From Pelagicoccus enzymogenes (GTDB lineage Bacteria; Verrucomicrobiota; Verrucomicrobiia; Opitutales; Opitutaceae): DNA of 64,000 nucleotides. Positions 45,923 through 54,122 of the stretch are shown in pieces. A model generated the notes under the pieces. The model was not told the DNA's origin and made no database searches. It saw only the letters and a list, made by a program, of their open reading frames with translations. The stretch is taken from assembly GCF_014803405.1 (NCBI RefSeq), contig NZ_JACYFG010000035.1:62001-126000 (forward strand), read 5' to 3'. Each line of letters starts with the position of its first letter. Positions within the stretch are counted from its first letter, which is position 1. A program made the position numbers and the translations under genes.

Positions 45923-46873
45923 GTGACCGAAGCCACCGCGCCCACAGATCCACAAGCTCTCATCAACCGGGCCATGGCCGAAAACCGGCTCGCCCACGCC
46001 CTGCTCATCCACGGGCAAAACCTGTCCGTGGTCGAACGCTTCGCCACCGAGCTCTCCGCCCGGCTACTCGGCGTGCAGGCCTACGGCGACGAGCTGGAGG
46101 AAAAGCTCTTTCGCCATCCGGACGTCTTCACCCTGCGCCCTTCCAAGAAGTCCCGCGTCATTTCGGTGGACGACACCCGCGAAGCCATTCGCCAGATCCA
46201 GCATTCCCCGCAAGCGGGCGAGCGTAAAGTCGCTATCGTTTTCGAAGTCGACCGCTTCAACACCAGCGCCGCCAACGCCTTCCTCAAAACACTGGAAGAG
46301 CCGCCGCTGAACACCACGATCCTGCTGCTCACCACCCGCCCCCACTCCTTGCTGGCTACGATCCGCAGCCGCTGCCAACTCTTCCGCCTTCCCACCGCGG
46401 CCCACACTTTCGACGACCCCAGCGCCCAAGCTTGGCTCGAAGCCTACAAAAAGTGGCTGGAAGACCTGTTGACCGGCGGCCCCGGAGGCAAGCAAAGCAT
46501 ACCCCACTTCATCATCGGAGCCTATTCCCTCGTCGAACGATTCAGCGCCATCATCGGCGAACTCGGCAAGGCAGCCTGGAAAGACCAGTCCAAGAATTTG
46601 CCCGAAGACATGAAGGACGACGAGCGAATCGCCCTCGAGTCCCGTATCAGCATTTCCATACGTCAGGATTTTCTGGCCGCGATGGAGAACGCCACCGAGG
46701 TCCTCGCCCGCAAGAAGCTCTTCGACGATACCACGGTCCCGCAAAAGTTCATCGAGTCCGTGGAAGCCCTCGAAAACTCCACTAACCTGCTTCGCCTCAA
46801 CATGAAGACCGAGGCCGTGCTCGAGTCCTACCTCCTGCGCACCCTCCGCATCTGGACGGCTAAAGCCTCCTGA
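45923..46873 (+). CDS. holB: DNA polymerase III delta-prime-type AAA+ clamp-loader subunit
   Basis: The protein has about 316 residues from a GTG at 45923. A reading from 45791 would run through the hairpin repeat between tmk and holB and is unlikely. RLAHALLIHGQNLS is the HolB/DnaX N-terminal pattern but the P-loop itself is degenerate (no GKT), as in delta-prime subunits that do not hydrolyse ATP. VISVDDTREAIRQIQHSP, FEVDRFNTSAANAFLKTLEEPP and TIRSRCQLFRLP match the clamp-loader core (sensor and arginine-finger region). The gene follows tmk, a common order in bacteria. Confidence 0.88.
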   Translation: MTEATAPTDPQALINRAMAENRLAHALLIHGQNLSVVERFATELSARLLGVQAYGDELEEKLFRHPDVFTLRPSKKSRVISVDDTREAIRQIQHSPQAGERKVAIVFEVDRFNTSAANAFLKTLEEPPLNTTILLLTTRPHSLLATIRSRCQLFRLPTAAHTFDDPSAQAWLEAYKKWLEDLLTGGPGGKQSIPHFIIGAYSLVERFSAIIGELGKAAWKDQSKNLPEDMKDDERIALESRISISIRQDFLAAMENATEVLARKKLFDDTTVPQKFIESVEALENSTNLLRLNMKTEAVLESYLLRTLRIWTAKAS

Positions 46874-46920
46874 CCCAAAGCGTGCAAAGGTGGCGCGGCT
46901 TCTCCGAAGACGCTCTTTCC

Positions 46921-47751
46921 CTACAACCGCTCGCCGCAATTCCGGCAATACTTCGCCGTGTACTTGTGCCCGGTCTCCCCACAGGTTTCGCAGCGCCGCT
47001 CGTTCTTCTCCGTCGTCGTCGCCAAGGTCAGCTCCGCGGTCACAATCCCGGTGGGAACCGCGATCACCCCGTAGCCCGTGATCATGATCAGGGACGCGAA
47101 CATTTGCCCCAAGGGAGTTTGCGGCGAGATGTCGCCGTAGCCCACCGTCGTCAAGGTGACAATCGCCCAGTAAACGCTCTTGGGGATGCTAGTGAAACCG
47201 TGTTCCGGCCCCTCGATCAAATACATGATCGAACCGAGAATCAGCACCATCGTCACCACCGCCATCACGAAAACGATGATCTTGCGCAAGCTCGCCTTGA
47301 TCGCAGCGTAGAGCTGGTTCGCCTCCCCCACGAACTGCACCATCTTCAAGACCCGGAAAATCCGCAGCACGCGCAAGGCGCGGAACAGCATCAGGTAATG
47401 GGCGCCCGGCAGGAAAAGGTCCACGTAAGTCGGTAAAATCGACAGCAAGTCCACCAAACCGAAAAAGCTGAAGATATAGCGTAAGGGCTTTTTCGATACA
47501 TAGATGCGAACAAAATACTCTAGGGTGAAGAGCCCGGTAAACACCCACTCCACAGCGTAAATCAGACCACCGTATTCCGCCCGTATCAACTCTACGCTGG
47601 CCAGCATTACGGTGATGACGCTCACAATAATCGCCAGAATCAGCAATACGTCGAAAAGCTTCTCCGCCGGCCGCGTCGAGTGAAAGATAATCAATCGACA
47701 GCGTTCGCGAAATTTGGACCAATGTTCAGGCGTTTCCTCTGGTTCCGGCAT
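46921..47751 (-). CDS. Voltage-gated potassium channel with C-terminal zinc ribbon
   Basis: The protein has about 276 residues (ATG at 47751; a TTG at 47787 would add 12). Six membrane segments are seen. The fourth carries [15 protein letters not shown] with arginines every third residue, the voltage sensor. The pore loop [12 protein letters not shown] holds the potassium selectivity filter, followed by a helix with [15 protein letters not shown]. The last 30 residues have [23 protein letters not shown], a four-Cys zinc ribbon not usual in Kv channels. It is convergent with holB across 47 bp. The upstream spacer (to 48025) holds no gene. Confidence 0.9.
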   Translation of the reverse strand: MPEPEETPEHWSKFRERCRLIIFHSTRPAEKLFDVLLILAIIVSVITVMLASVELIRAEYGGLIYAVEWVFTGLFTLEYFVRIYVSKKPLRYIFSFFGLVDLLSILPTYVDLFLPGAHYLMLFRALRVLRIFRVLKMVQFVGEANQLYAAIKASLRKIIVFVMAVVTMVLILGSIMYLIEGPEHGFTSIPKSVYWAIVTLTTVGYGDISPQTPLGQMFASLIMITGYGVIAVPTGIVTAELTLATTTEKNERRCETCGETGHKYTAKYCRNCGERL

Positions 47752-48025
47752 ACCCCCAATGCAAAGCGCTTTTTTACCAAGCGACAAACCTTGATTGCAT
47801 CAGTCGCTACAAGCCTCAGGGCGCGTCTTTAATCTAAGCTATTAGAAAGCGCAATTTTCGGGCCACCATCTCCTCGCCTCGCTTGCCCTTTGGGCAGATT
47901 CAGATTAACTTATACGCGCATCAGACGATGCAGCGACTACCCCGAAGCAACCCGCCTGGGGCCTTCCCCGCGAGCATTCGGGACAGCCGAAAAACGAGAA
48001 CTCTTAAGCAGAAAGAGGGGGTATC

Positions 48026-49318
48026 ATGTTTGGCAAGAAAAGCGTAGAAACACTCGTGGTCGGAGCAGGTCCGTGCGGCATGCTTGCCGCCTTGGCACTA
48101 GCGGATGGAGGCGATGACGTCATGATCGTCGATTCCGCCCCGCGCACCTGCACCAGCAGCAACGCCACCATCCTGCACCCCGAGACCCTCGTGCTGCTGC
48201 AACGCTTCGGCATCGCCGATCGGGTCGTCGCCTCCGGATACGCCATCCATCAGGTATCTATTTACGACGACGTCTGCCATCGCCAATCCGTGCACCTAAA
48301 CCTTCATCCGCACGGTTTCCCCTTCGCCCTCAGCATTCCGCAATCCGAGTTGGAGGCCATCTTGGAGGACGAACTCAACGAAGCAGGCATGCACATTCTC
48401 TGGAACCATCGCGTTTCCGAATACGAGCCTGAGGATGGCGCCGTACAAATCACCGCCGACCGCTACTCGGACCGCGGCACCGGCTATGCGATCTCGCATA
48501 TGGAACGTGTAATCGTAAAGTCGATACACCTCCAAGCCAAGACCCTCGTCGCCGCAGATGGCTACAATTCCATCCTCCATCGGCTAGCTGGACTCGAAAG
48601 CCAGCCGCTGGGCGAAGACCAGTTCTTCGTATCCTTCGAATTCGAGACAGACCGCGACCCTAGCCACACCTGCTTCTTGAGCATCAAGGAAGGACTGGCA
48701 ACCGCCCAGCAACCGATAGAGGACGGCATCGCTCGACTCCAATTCCAGTACAAGGGGCTCACCTTACCGTCCCGCAATCGCGAAAAGGAACGCTCCTTCC
48801 TGCAGGACGCCGCAAACCTCCCCGACTATCTCGACGAAGAGCATTTCCACCAACTCGTCAAAGAACGCGTGCCCTGGAATGTTGGATACGTGAACAAACT
48901 GCGCTACCGAGCCGCCGTGCCCTTCAAGAAGCGCTACTTGCCCACGCCTCGCGCCGGGAACGTCTTCTTCCTGGGCGACTCCGCTCGCACCTTCGCGCCC
49001 CTCGGCAACCTTAGCCTCAATCTCGGCATGCAGGAGGCGGAAAGCCTCGCTCGCGTCCTGCTGGAAACGAAGGAGAGCGAACCGCGACTTCGCCAGCGAA
49101 AGCTCGACGAGCTTGGCGAACAGATGGCGCAAAATTGGAAGCGCTTGGTGAACCTCGACGCGACCACCCGCCCCGGCGTATCCGCCGATCCTTGGGTCGC
49201 AAACAACCGGGCCCGTATCCTCCGGGCGATGCCCGCCTCTGCGGAGTCGCTCGACGAACTCGCCCGACAACTGCGACTCGAGGTCAAAAGCGCCAAGGAC
49301 CACCACGTCTTGGCCTAG
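48026..49318 (+). CDS. FAD-dependent monooxygenase (PHBH/UbiH-like)
   Basis: The protein has 430 residues. VVGAGPCGMLAALALA is the N-terminal FAD Rossmann motif. LVAADGYNSILHRLAG is the DG motif, and FFLGDSARTFAPLGNLSLNLGMQEAESLARVL is the GD segment with the ribityl-binding Asp (residues about 310-340, described by span). Such enzymes hydroxylate aromatic compounds or quinone precursors with NAD(P)H and oxygen. The substrate is unclear. The start is preceded by AGAGGGGGT at a good distance, one of the few convincing ribosome-binding sites in the window. Confidence 0.87.
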   Translation: MFGKKSVETLVVGAGPCGMLAALALADGGDDVMIVDSAPRTCTSSNATILHPETLVLLQRFGIADRVVASGYAIHQVSIYDDVCHRQSVHLNLHPHGFPFALSIPQSELEAILEDELNEAGMHILWNHRVSEYEPEDGAVQITADRYSDRGTGYAISHMERVIVKSIHLQAKTLVAADGYNSILHRLAGLESQPLGEDQFFVSFEFETDRDPSHTCFLSIKEGLATAQQPIEDGIARLQFQYKGLTLPSRNREKERSFLQDAANLPDYLDEEHFHQLVKERVPWNVGYVNKLRYRAAVPFKKRYLPTPRAGNVFFLGDSARTFAPLGNLSLNLGMQEAESLARVLLETKESEPRLRQRKLDELGEQMAQNWKRLVNLDATTRPGVSADPWVANNRARILRAMPASAESLDELARQLRLEVKSAKDHHVLA

Positions 49319-49354
49319 CGAACGCCCACTGAGTTTCCCGAAAGCCGCTTCTCG

Positions 49355-49380
49355 GCAGGAAGCGGCCTCGCGGCGCGATT
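49355..49380 (+). repeat. Dispersed hairpin repeat, family B, copy 2
   Basis: GCAGGAAGCGGCC followed by TCGCGGCGCGATT. The 3' half is partly altered relative to the other copies. The 7-bp inverted repeat GCCGCTT / AAGCGGC (49344-49367) overlaps it and could act as a weak transcription end for the monooxygenase gene, but no T-tract follows. Confidence 0.6.
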
Positions 49381-49466
49381 TTCAGTACTGATAATCACGC
49401 CGCGTTCTATGAGGAGCGATTCCTTTTTGGTCGCCAACATTGCCACCCTGCCTAGCGTCCTCCGGC

Positions 49467-50645
49467 GTGAAAGATCTTAGCGAGCCAGAAGCGCAACTCG
49501 TAGCCGAACACCAAGCCAACCTGCTCTTCTCAGCAGAGCGATTCTTCGAACGCGGCCGCATCCCTAAGGCCATCCGCCGCGCCTTTCTCAAAACGCCGCG
49601 CCACAGCTTCGCCCCCAAGTTCTACTCCTCCCAAAAGCGCGAATGGATCGACCTCTCGAAAGCGCCGATCAAAGAGCATATCGCCGAAATCTATTCCGAC
49701 CACCCGCTTTGCATCTATCGCGACGCTAACGGCCGCTCCCTCTCGACCGTCTCCCAACCTTCCCTCGTGCTCTACATGCTCGACCTGCTCGAGCTGGAGC
49801 AAGGTCACCGCATCATAGAACTCGGTGGCGGCAGCGGATGGAATGCGGCCCTCATGGGCCGTTTGGTCGGCGATTCTGGATACGTCAAAAGCATCGAAAT
49901 CATCGAGGAGCTTGTAGCAGCAGCTCAATCAAGCCTCGCTGCCATGGGCCTTTCCCAAGTGGACTTTTGCGCCGGCGACGCCAGCCTTAGCGCCGAAACC
50001 TCCGAGCCCTTCGACCGCGGCGTATTCACAGCGAGCGCCTGGGAACTTCCTTCCTGCTTCTTTTCGCAGATCAAGGACGATGGACTATTGCTTTTCGTAC
50101 TGAAGGCCCAACCGCACTACGACTTGCTCTGCCTCCTTAAAAAAACGGAATCAGGCGTATTCACGAGCGACCTACACTTCCCCTGCAGCTTCGTCCCCGT
50201 GACCGGGTCACAAACCATCCCCGAGCAATCGCCTCGCCCTATTTCCGAAACCGGCCTGGCCCTCGCGAGCGAGTTAACTTGGGACTCCATCAAGATTCCC
50301 GCCCCTTCCATCCCCCAATTCCTCGAATTTCTAAAACTGGTTTACGACTGCCAGCACACCTACTTGCTGCCGAACCACGGACAGGACTTCGACGAAGAGT
50401 TCTGGGGAGTCCTCGATCCGTCGGGAAAAAGTCTCGTCATCTTCAACGAGGATAGACTGCTCGTCTACGGAGAAGAAGATTGCCTCATCCAAGTACGCCG
50501 GGCCGCGAAGCGCTGGCAAAAAGCGGGCTGCCCCGAAATCGAGGATCTCAAGCTTTCTTTCCACGCGAGCGCCGCCACACTGGCCCCCAACAACGATCAA
50601 TGGCTCGTGAAACGGGGCGAAACGACACTTCTCTGGAGCCTCTAG
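49467..50645 (+). CDS. Protein-L-isoaspartate methyltransferase-like protein with long C-terminal extension
   Basis: The protein has about 392 residues from a GTG at 49467 (a TTG at 49440 is an alternative; neither has a clear ribosome site). The first half resembles PCMT: RIPKAIRRAFLKTPRHSF, SLSTVSQPSLVLYMLDLL and HRIIELGGGSGWNAALMGRLV, the SAM-binding motif near residue 120. Typical PCMT proteins are about 210-230 residues, so the extra 160 residues at the end are unusual, and I do not recognise a domain there. Function may be repair of isoaspartate or another methyl transfer. Confidence 0.75.
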   Translation: MKDLSEPEAQLVAEHQANLLFSAERFFERGRIPKAIRRAFLKTPRHSFAPKFYSSQKREWIDLSKAPIKEHIAEIYSDHPLCIYRDANGRSLSTVSQPSLVLYMLDLLELEQGHRIIELGGGSGWNAALMGRLVGDSGYVKSIEIIEELVAAAQSSLAAMGLSQVDFCAGDASLSAETSEPFDRGVFTASAWELPSCFFSQIKDDGLLLFVLKAQPHYDLLCLLKKTESGVFTSDLHFPCSFVPVTGSQTIPEQSPRPISETGLALASELTWDSIKIPAPSIPQFLEFLKLVYDCQHTYLLPNHGQDFDEEFWGVLDPSGKSLVIFNEDRLLVYGEEDCLIQVRRAAKRWQKAGCPEIEDLKLSFHASAATLAPNNDQWLVKRGETTLLWSL

Positions 50646-50703
50646 GAAAAAGGAGAACAACCCCACAACCGATCATCCCCCATCCCTAATCGATCCAGCC
50701 CGC

Positions 50704-50732
50704 TTGACAGCAAAGACTACAGATGTAGTCTT
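50704..50732 (+). promoter_or_regulatory. Promoter with BlaI/MecI-type operator
   Basis: TTGACA (50704-50709) is a perfect -35 hexamer. Immediately behind it, 50713-50732 is a near-perfect palindrome with 9-bp arms, AAGACTACA-GA-TGTAGTCTT. Its centre TACA-N2-TGTA matches the BlaI/MecI/CopY operator core. The -10 is weak (TAGTCT, 50726-50731) and overlaps the operator. The start codon of the archaemetzincin is only seven bases after the palindrome, so the leader would be very short. Confidence 0.7.
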
Positions 50733-50738
50733 ATTGTG

Positions 50739-51671
50739 ATGAAACGCTTACCCCTCTTGTTTTGCTCCTCCTTCCTGGCCTTGGCCGAAGCTTCGGAATT
50801 CATCCCGCCGAGTAATCTAAAATGCGTCGAAGCGCTCGGTAATATCGAATCGATTCCTTCGGAGCTCCGTACCCTCTTTCTCGATACAGTTGATATCGCC
50901 CCTATCCCCGCGCCGGGTAGCAACGACTGGCTCGCATCGCATCGCGAACGCGGGCAAACCTTCCCTCAGTTCAAGGCGGGAAACTTCAACGTACCGGACA
51001 AGGACCGCCCCTACCTATACCTTCAACCCATCGGAGAAGAGAGCATCAGCGACGCAGACAAAGAGCTTCTCGCGAACTACTGTAGCGACTTCTTCAATAC
51101 CGAGGTCCGGCTCATGGACTCCCTTCGCGTCGACCCCAACCGTATCCGCAGCCGCGTCAACGCCTTCACCTCCGAGCCTCAGCTCAACGCAAAGGATATT
51201 CTTACCGTTCTCGACTTGAACAAACCCAAGGACGCCTACGCGATTATCGCTTTCAGCGAAACTGACCTCTATCCTGACGAGTCCTGGAACTTCGTATTCG
51301 GCATGGCGAACCTGCAAAAAAGCGTAGGCGTTTTTAGCTTCGCTCGCTACGGCGACCGCGACAAAGACGGCACGCTCTATTTACAACGGGCCCTAAAAGT
51401 GATGACCCATGAAATCGGCCACATGTATGGGATGATGCACTGCACCTACTACCACTGCCTCATGAATGGATCGAACAACCTGAGCGAAACCGACCGCTCG
51501 CCCATGCACCTCTGCCCCGTCTGCTTGCGCAAGCTTCATGAAGCCACCCAGCCCGACCACATCATGCGCTACACCAAACTCAAGAAGACCTACCAATCGC
51601 TCGAATTCACCGACGCTGCCGACTTCGCCCGCAGCCGCGTAGAGCAACTCCTGAAAGCAGCCCTCCAGTAA
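50739..51671 (+). CDS. Exported archaemetzincin-type metalloprotease
   Basis: The protein has 310 residues. The ATG at 50739 (a GTG lies three bases before) starts a signal peptide, MKRLPLLFCSSFLALAEAS. The catalytic region is THEIGHMYGMMHCTYYHCLM with the zinc motif HExxHxxGxxH and the following Cys pair, then PVCLRKL supplying the next cysteine of the archaemetzincin-specific four-Cys zinc site. Most archaemetzincins are cytosolic and have no signal peptide, so export is unusual. The promoter has an operator of the BlaI/MecI type (50713-50732). No blaI or M56 sensor gene is in the window. Confidence 0.85.
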   Translation: MKRLPLLFCSSFLALAEASEFIPPSNLKCVEALGNIESIPSELRTLFLDTVDIAPIPAPGSNDWLASHRERGQTFPQFKAGNFNVPDKDRPYLYLQPIGEESISDADKELLANYCSDFFNTEVRLMDSLRVDPNRIRSRVNAFTSEPQLNAKDILTVLDLNKPKDAYAIIAFSETDLYPDESWNFVFGMANLQKSVGVFSFARYGDRDKDGTLYLQRALKVMTHEIGHMYGMMHCTYYHCLMNGSNNLSETDRSPMHLCPVCLRKLHEATQPDHIMRYTKLKKTYQSLEFTDAADFARSRVEQLLKAALQ

Positions 51672-51722
51672 TCTCCAAAAAATCGAAAGCTCCCAGCCCC
51701 GCTAAATCATCCCCAAACCCCA

Positions 51723-53591
51723 ATGAAAAAAACGCTCGTTCCGCTGGCGCTACTCTTGGCCCAATCCCTCTTCTCCTGCATCAATCCCGGCGATCCACGC
51801 TACGCGGAGCTGCTCGCCGATAGACACATGCACCAACTGCTGGAGGAATTGAGCCCTCCCAACCATTCGGATACTCCAATCGATCTGCCAGCATTGAAAG
51901 CAGAGCTGAAACTCTCCGTTCCGGATGCGGAAACAACAAGCATCGGGGACGTTGACCCCTCGAATTTCTCGATTGATTCCAATTTCGAGGAGTTGGCGGA
52001 AAGCTTGAAACGCAATCCAAACTACTGGCAGTTGCGAGCAGAGACGCTCCAGAGGGACGCCACCGAAAAAGAGCCCAAATTCTCCGTCATGAACGAATAC
52101 GCCTCCGCCCTCATATTCACCGGCGAATACAAAGGAGCGATCCAAACGCTAAAAAAACAGGAACGACTCTACCCAAACCAATATCAGACCGCAACCAACC
52201 TGGGCACCGCCTACGAATTGAGCGGCAACCTGAAGCAGGCCAAAAAGTGGATCGCCGAGGGACAAAAGCGAAACCCAGCATCCCACCAAGGTTCCGAATG
52301 GATACACAGCGCAATTCTCGACGCCAAAATTGCTCTCGGTAAAAATTCCCGCTGGCTAGATACCCACTACGTTTCGGCATTGGAATTGGACTGGTCCGAC
52401 AACAAAAATCGTGCCCGCACCCGGGACGCGATACTGGTGCAGCTCAGCGAACGCCTCGTGTTCGTCAGAGCTCCCAATCCCATCGTCTCGAGCCTCTTCT
52501 TTGAGCTCGGCACCATCTACGAGTACGAAGACTCCATTCAGCACGCTGAGGTATTTTACCGAAAGTCATTGGAATTTGGAGACCTTCGCAAAAACGAGAT
52601 TGCAGGCCAGAGGAGGCAACGGGACTTCAAAACGACTTACCTCAGGCTCATCGAATCCGCCCGCTCCGAGGTGCTGCGAAAAGCGATCAAGATTGCGAGC
52701 GAAAAGCCGGACGAAGACTGTTGCCACGCTGTGAGACGCTACGGTCAAGGCCTGCTGGATATCGACATGCGCTCAAGCCATAACGTCGAGTCTTTGACCT
52801 ACCAAAATCCGAGCTTCTGGACCGCTCTTCTGCAAATGCCACCTGACAACCAATTGATCGATTCCATCCTCGTATCCCTCTACCTCCGATCCGGAGAACT
52901 CGACAAGGCGAGGCGAATTACGACCTCGCTATCCCCTTTTACCTTCGGAGAGGGGCTAACCGAGAATTTTGGGACCCATTCGATGCAAATGCTCACGAGC
53001 GAACTAGACGAATTCTACGAGCTGCAAGCTCAACGTATCCAATCTGGAATACAACAACACGACCAAGGAAACAAGGAAGCAGCTATCCGCATCTATAAAA
53101 CGGTCACCGACGTTTTTCCGAAGTCCGTCTGGGCTAATTGGGAAATTGCGCTCAGCTCTCCAACATTCTTGGAAGACAGCCTTAGCGACAAGTCCCGCAG
53201 CCTTTCCCAAAAGATCCAGTCCCTCGACCCATTGTTCATGATTGGTGGAAACTACTCCGGCAGCCGCGAAATAACCCAGATGCTGCTCCGCATGGAATTG
53301 CGAGATCTCGGATCCAAGAACCTTAGCTTGGAAGAGCGTTACTACAAGTACGCCGACAACGCCCTGCTGCTCGAACAACACGGTCTGGCTGCATACCTCT
53401 ATTGGAAAGCGGCGCCGATCCTAAAGCATCCCACCTTAAATAGAGAGGAGCTCCTCGGCCGTTTTCTTTACTGCATGGAAAAACTGGGGCACCAAGCTAT
53501 CGTATCCATATTTTCAGACAATCTTTCCGATGAAATAGACAAAACGCAGGGCTTCGTCGACGCGGCTTACCAAGCGTTCACGAGAAACTAG
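51723..53591 (+). CDS. TPR-repeat lipoprotein of unknown function
   Basis: The protein has 622 residues. MKKTLVPLALLLAQSLFSC is a lipoprotein-type signal with Cys near residue 19. A helical-repeat region follows: GEYKGAIQTLKKQERLYPNQYQTATNLGTAYELSGNLKQAKKWI (described by span, about residues 133-176) is two TPR units, and further TPR-like pairs occur at about 265-300 and 375-480. The rest is helical without a recognised domain. It lies 51 bp downstream of the archaemetzincin gene on the same strand, so it may be co-transcribed and could be a scaffold or substrate partner; this is inferred from position only. Confidence 0.72.
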   Translation: MKKTLVPLALLLAQSLFSCINPGDPRYAELLADRHMHQLLEELSPPNHSDTPIDLPALKAELKLSVPDAETTSIGDVDPSNFSIDSNFEELAESLKRNPNYWQLRAETLQRDATEKEPKFSVMNEYASALIFTGEYKGAIQTLKKQERLYPNQYQTATNLGTAYELSGNLKQAKKWIAEGQKRNPASHQGSEWIHSAILDAKIALGKNSRWLDTHYVSALELDWSDNKNRARTRDAILVQLSERLVFVRAPNPIVSSLFFELGTIYEYEDSIQHAEVFYRKSLEFGDLRKNEIAGQRRQRDFKTTYLRLIESARSEVLRKAIKIASEKPDEDCCHAVRRYGQGLLDIDMRSSHNVESLTYQNPSFWTALLQMPPDNQLIDSILVSLYLRSGELDKARRITTSLSPFTFGEGLTENFGTHSMQMLTSELDEFYELQAQRIQSGIQQHDQGNKEAAIRIYKTVTDVFPKSVWANWEIALSSPTFLEDSLSDKSRSLSQKIQSLDPLFMIGGNYSGSREITQMLLRMELRDLGSKNLSLEERYYKYADNALLLEQHGLAAYLYWKAAPILKHPTLNREELLGRFLYCMEKLGHQAIVSIFSDNLSDEIDKTQGFVDAAYQAFTRN

Positions 53592-53625
53592 TTTCCTCTA
53601 CTTCTGGTGAAGCCCCCAAAATAAA

Positions 53626-53658
53626 GGTTCATCTCCAAAAGCAGTGGAAATTGCTGGC
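53626..53658 (+). repeat. Dispersed repeat, family A, partial copy 2
   Basis: AGGTTCATCTCCAAAAGCAG...TTGCTGG matches the first 30 or so bases of the family A copies at 3650 (minus), 58100 and 61349. The rest of the element is absent. A second short AAAATGGTGATCC-like piece near 53755-53770 may be another truncated head. Confidence 0.55.
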
Positions 53659-53676
53659 TATGCATTCGGTCCAACT

Positions 53677-53738
53677 GTGGGAAGCGGCCTCGTGCCGCGA
53701 TTGGGCAAGATCGATCGTGCCACAAGGGCACTTCCCAC
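53677..53738. repeat. Head-to-head pair of family B hairpin repeats
   Basis: The plus-strand unit GTGGGAAGCGGCCTCGTGCC-GCGATT and, on the minus strand, a unit beginning GTGGGAAGTGCCCTTGTGGC-ACGATC face each other. Their tips are stems GCGGC/GCCGC and TGCC/GGCA respectively: different bases, same pairing. The whole 62-bp block is therefore one long inverted repeat ending in GTGGGAAG / CTTCCCAC. Confidence 0.75.
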
Positions 53739-53863
53739 AATAGGATCTCTCCCCAAAAAAATGGTGATCCCCCCAAAGACCGCTACCTGAATGGTCTGCG
53801 GCCCGCAAAACTCAAGATCGAGAGACGCTCAGCTTAGATCCGATAACTCGAGCTTTTGTAAGC

Positions 53864-53930
53864 TTGGAACTTGGTCCAGACCGCGTCGCGCTGAAAACCG
53901 GTTTGCGCTGCGGTCTGCAGCAAGCTGCAA
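53864..53930 (+). repeat. Dispersed intergenic repeat, family C, copy 2
   Basis: The sequence TTGGAACTTGGTCCAGACCGCG...CTGCAGCAAGCTGCAA (about 67 bases) matches 2426-2492 in inverted orientation with few differences. Confidence 0.75.
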
Positions 53931-54122
53931 GCCTGCGCATCGCTCGGAGAAGCAGCATATTCGATCCGCGCTCCGCGAACGCTCCTGCCGGCGATCGAGC
54001 TAGCTGCGTCAACGCGGAATTTCCCCCTTCACTTTCCGCCATGACTCTTCAAGCTGCGGCCCTTTCAAACCAATGACCTGACTGCCGATCCGCGCGTCAC
54101 TATCGTAAAATCATTCCTTCCT

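Larger units (their letters stand above)
53592..54122. other. Repeat-rich intergenic spacer
   Basis: About 530 bp with no credible gene. It holds the head of a family A repeat (53626-53658), a head-to-head pair of family B hairpins (53677-53738) and the second family C copy (53864-53930). The segment before 54123 should contain the helicase promoter, but I can call no clear boxes. Confidence 0.75.

Noticed and set aside
46064-46948. Minus-strand frame opposite holB
   Set aside because: It overlaps the clear delta-prime gene and has no motif.
53592-54122. CRISPR array
   Set aside because: The repeats here are of different families, not regularly spaced, and no cas genes are in the window.
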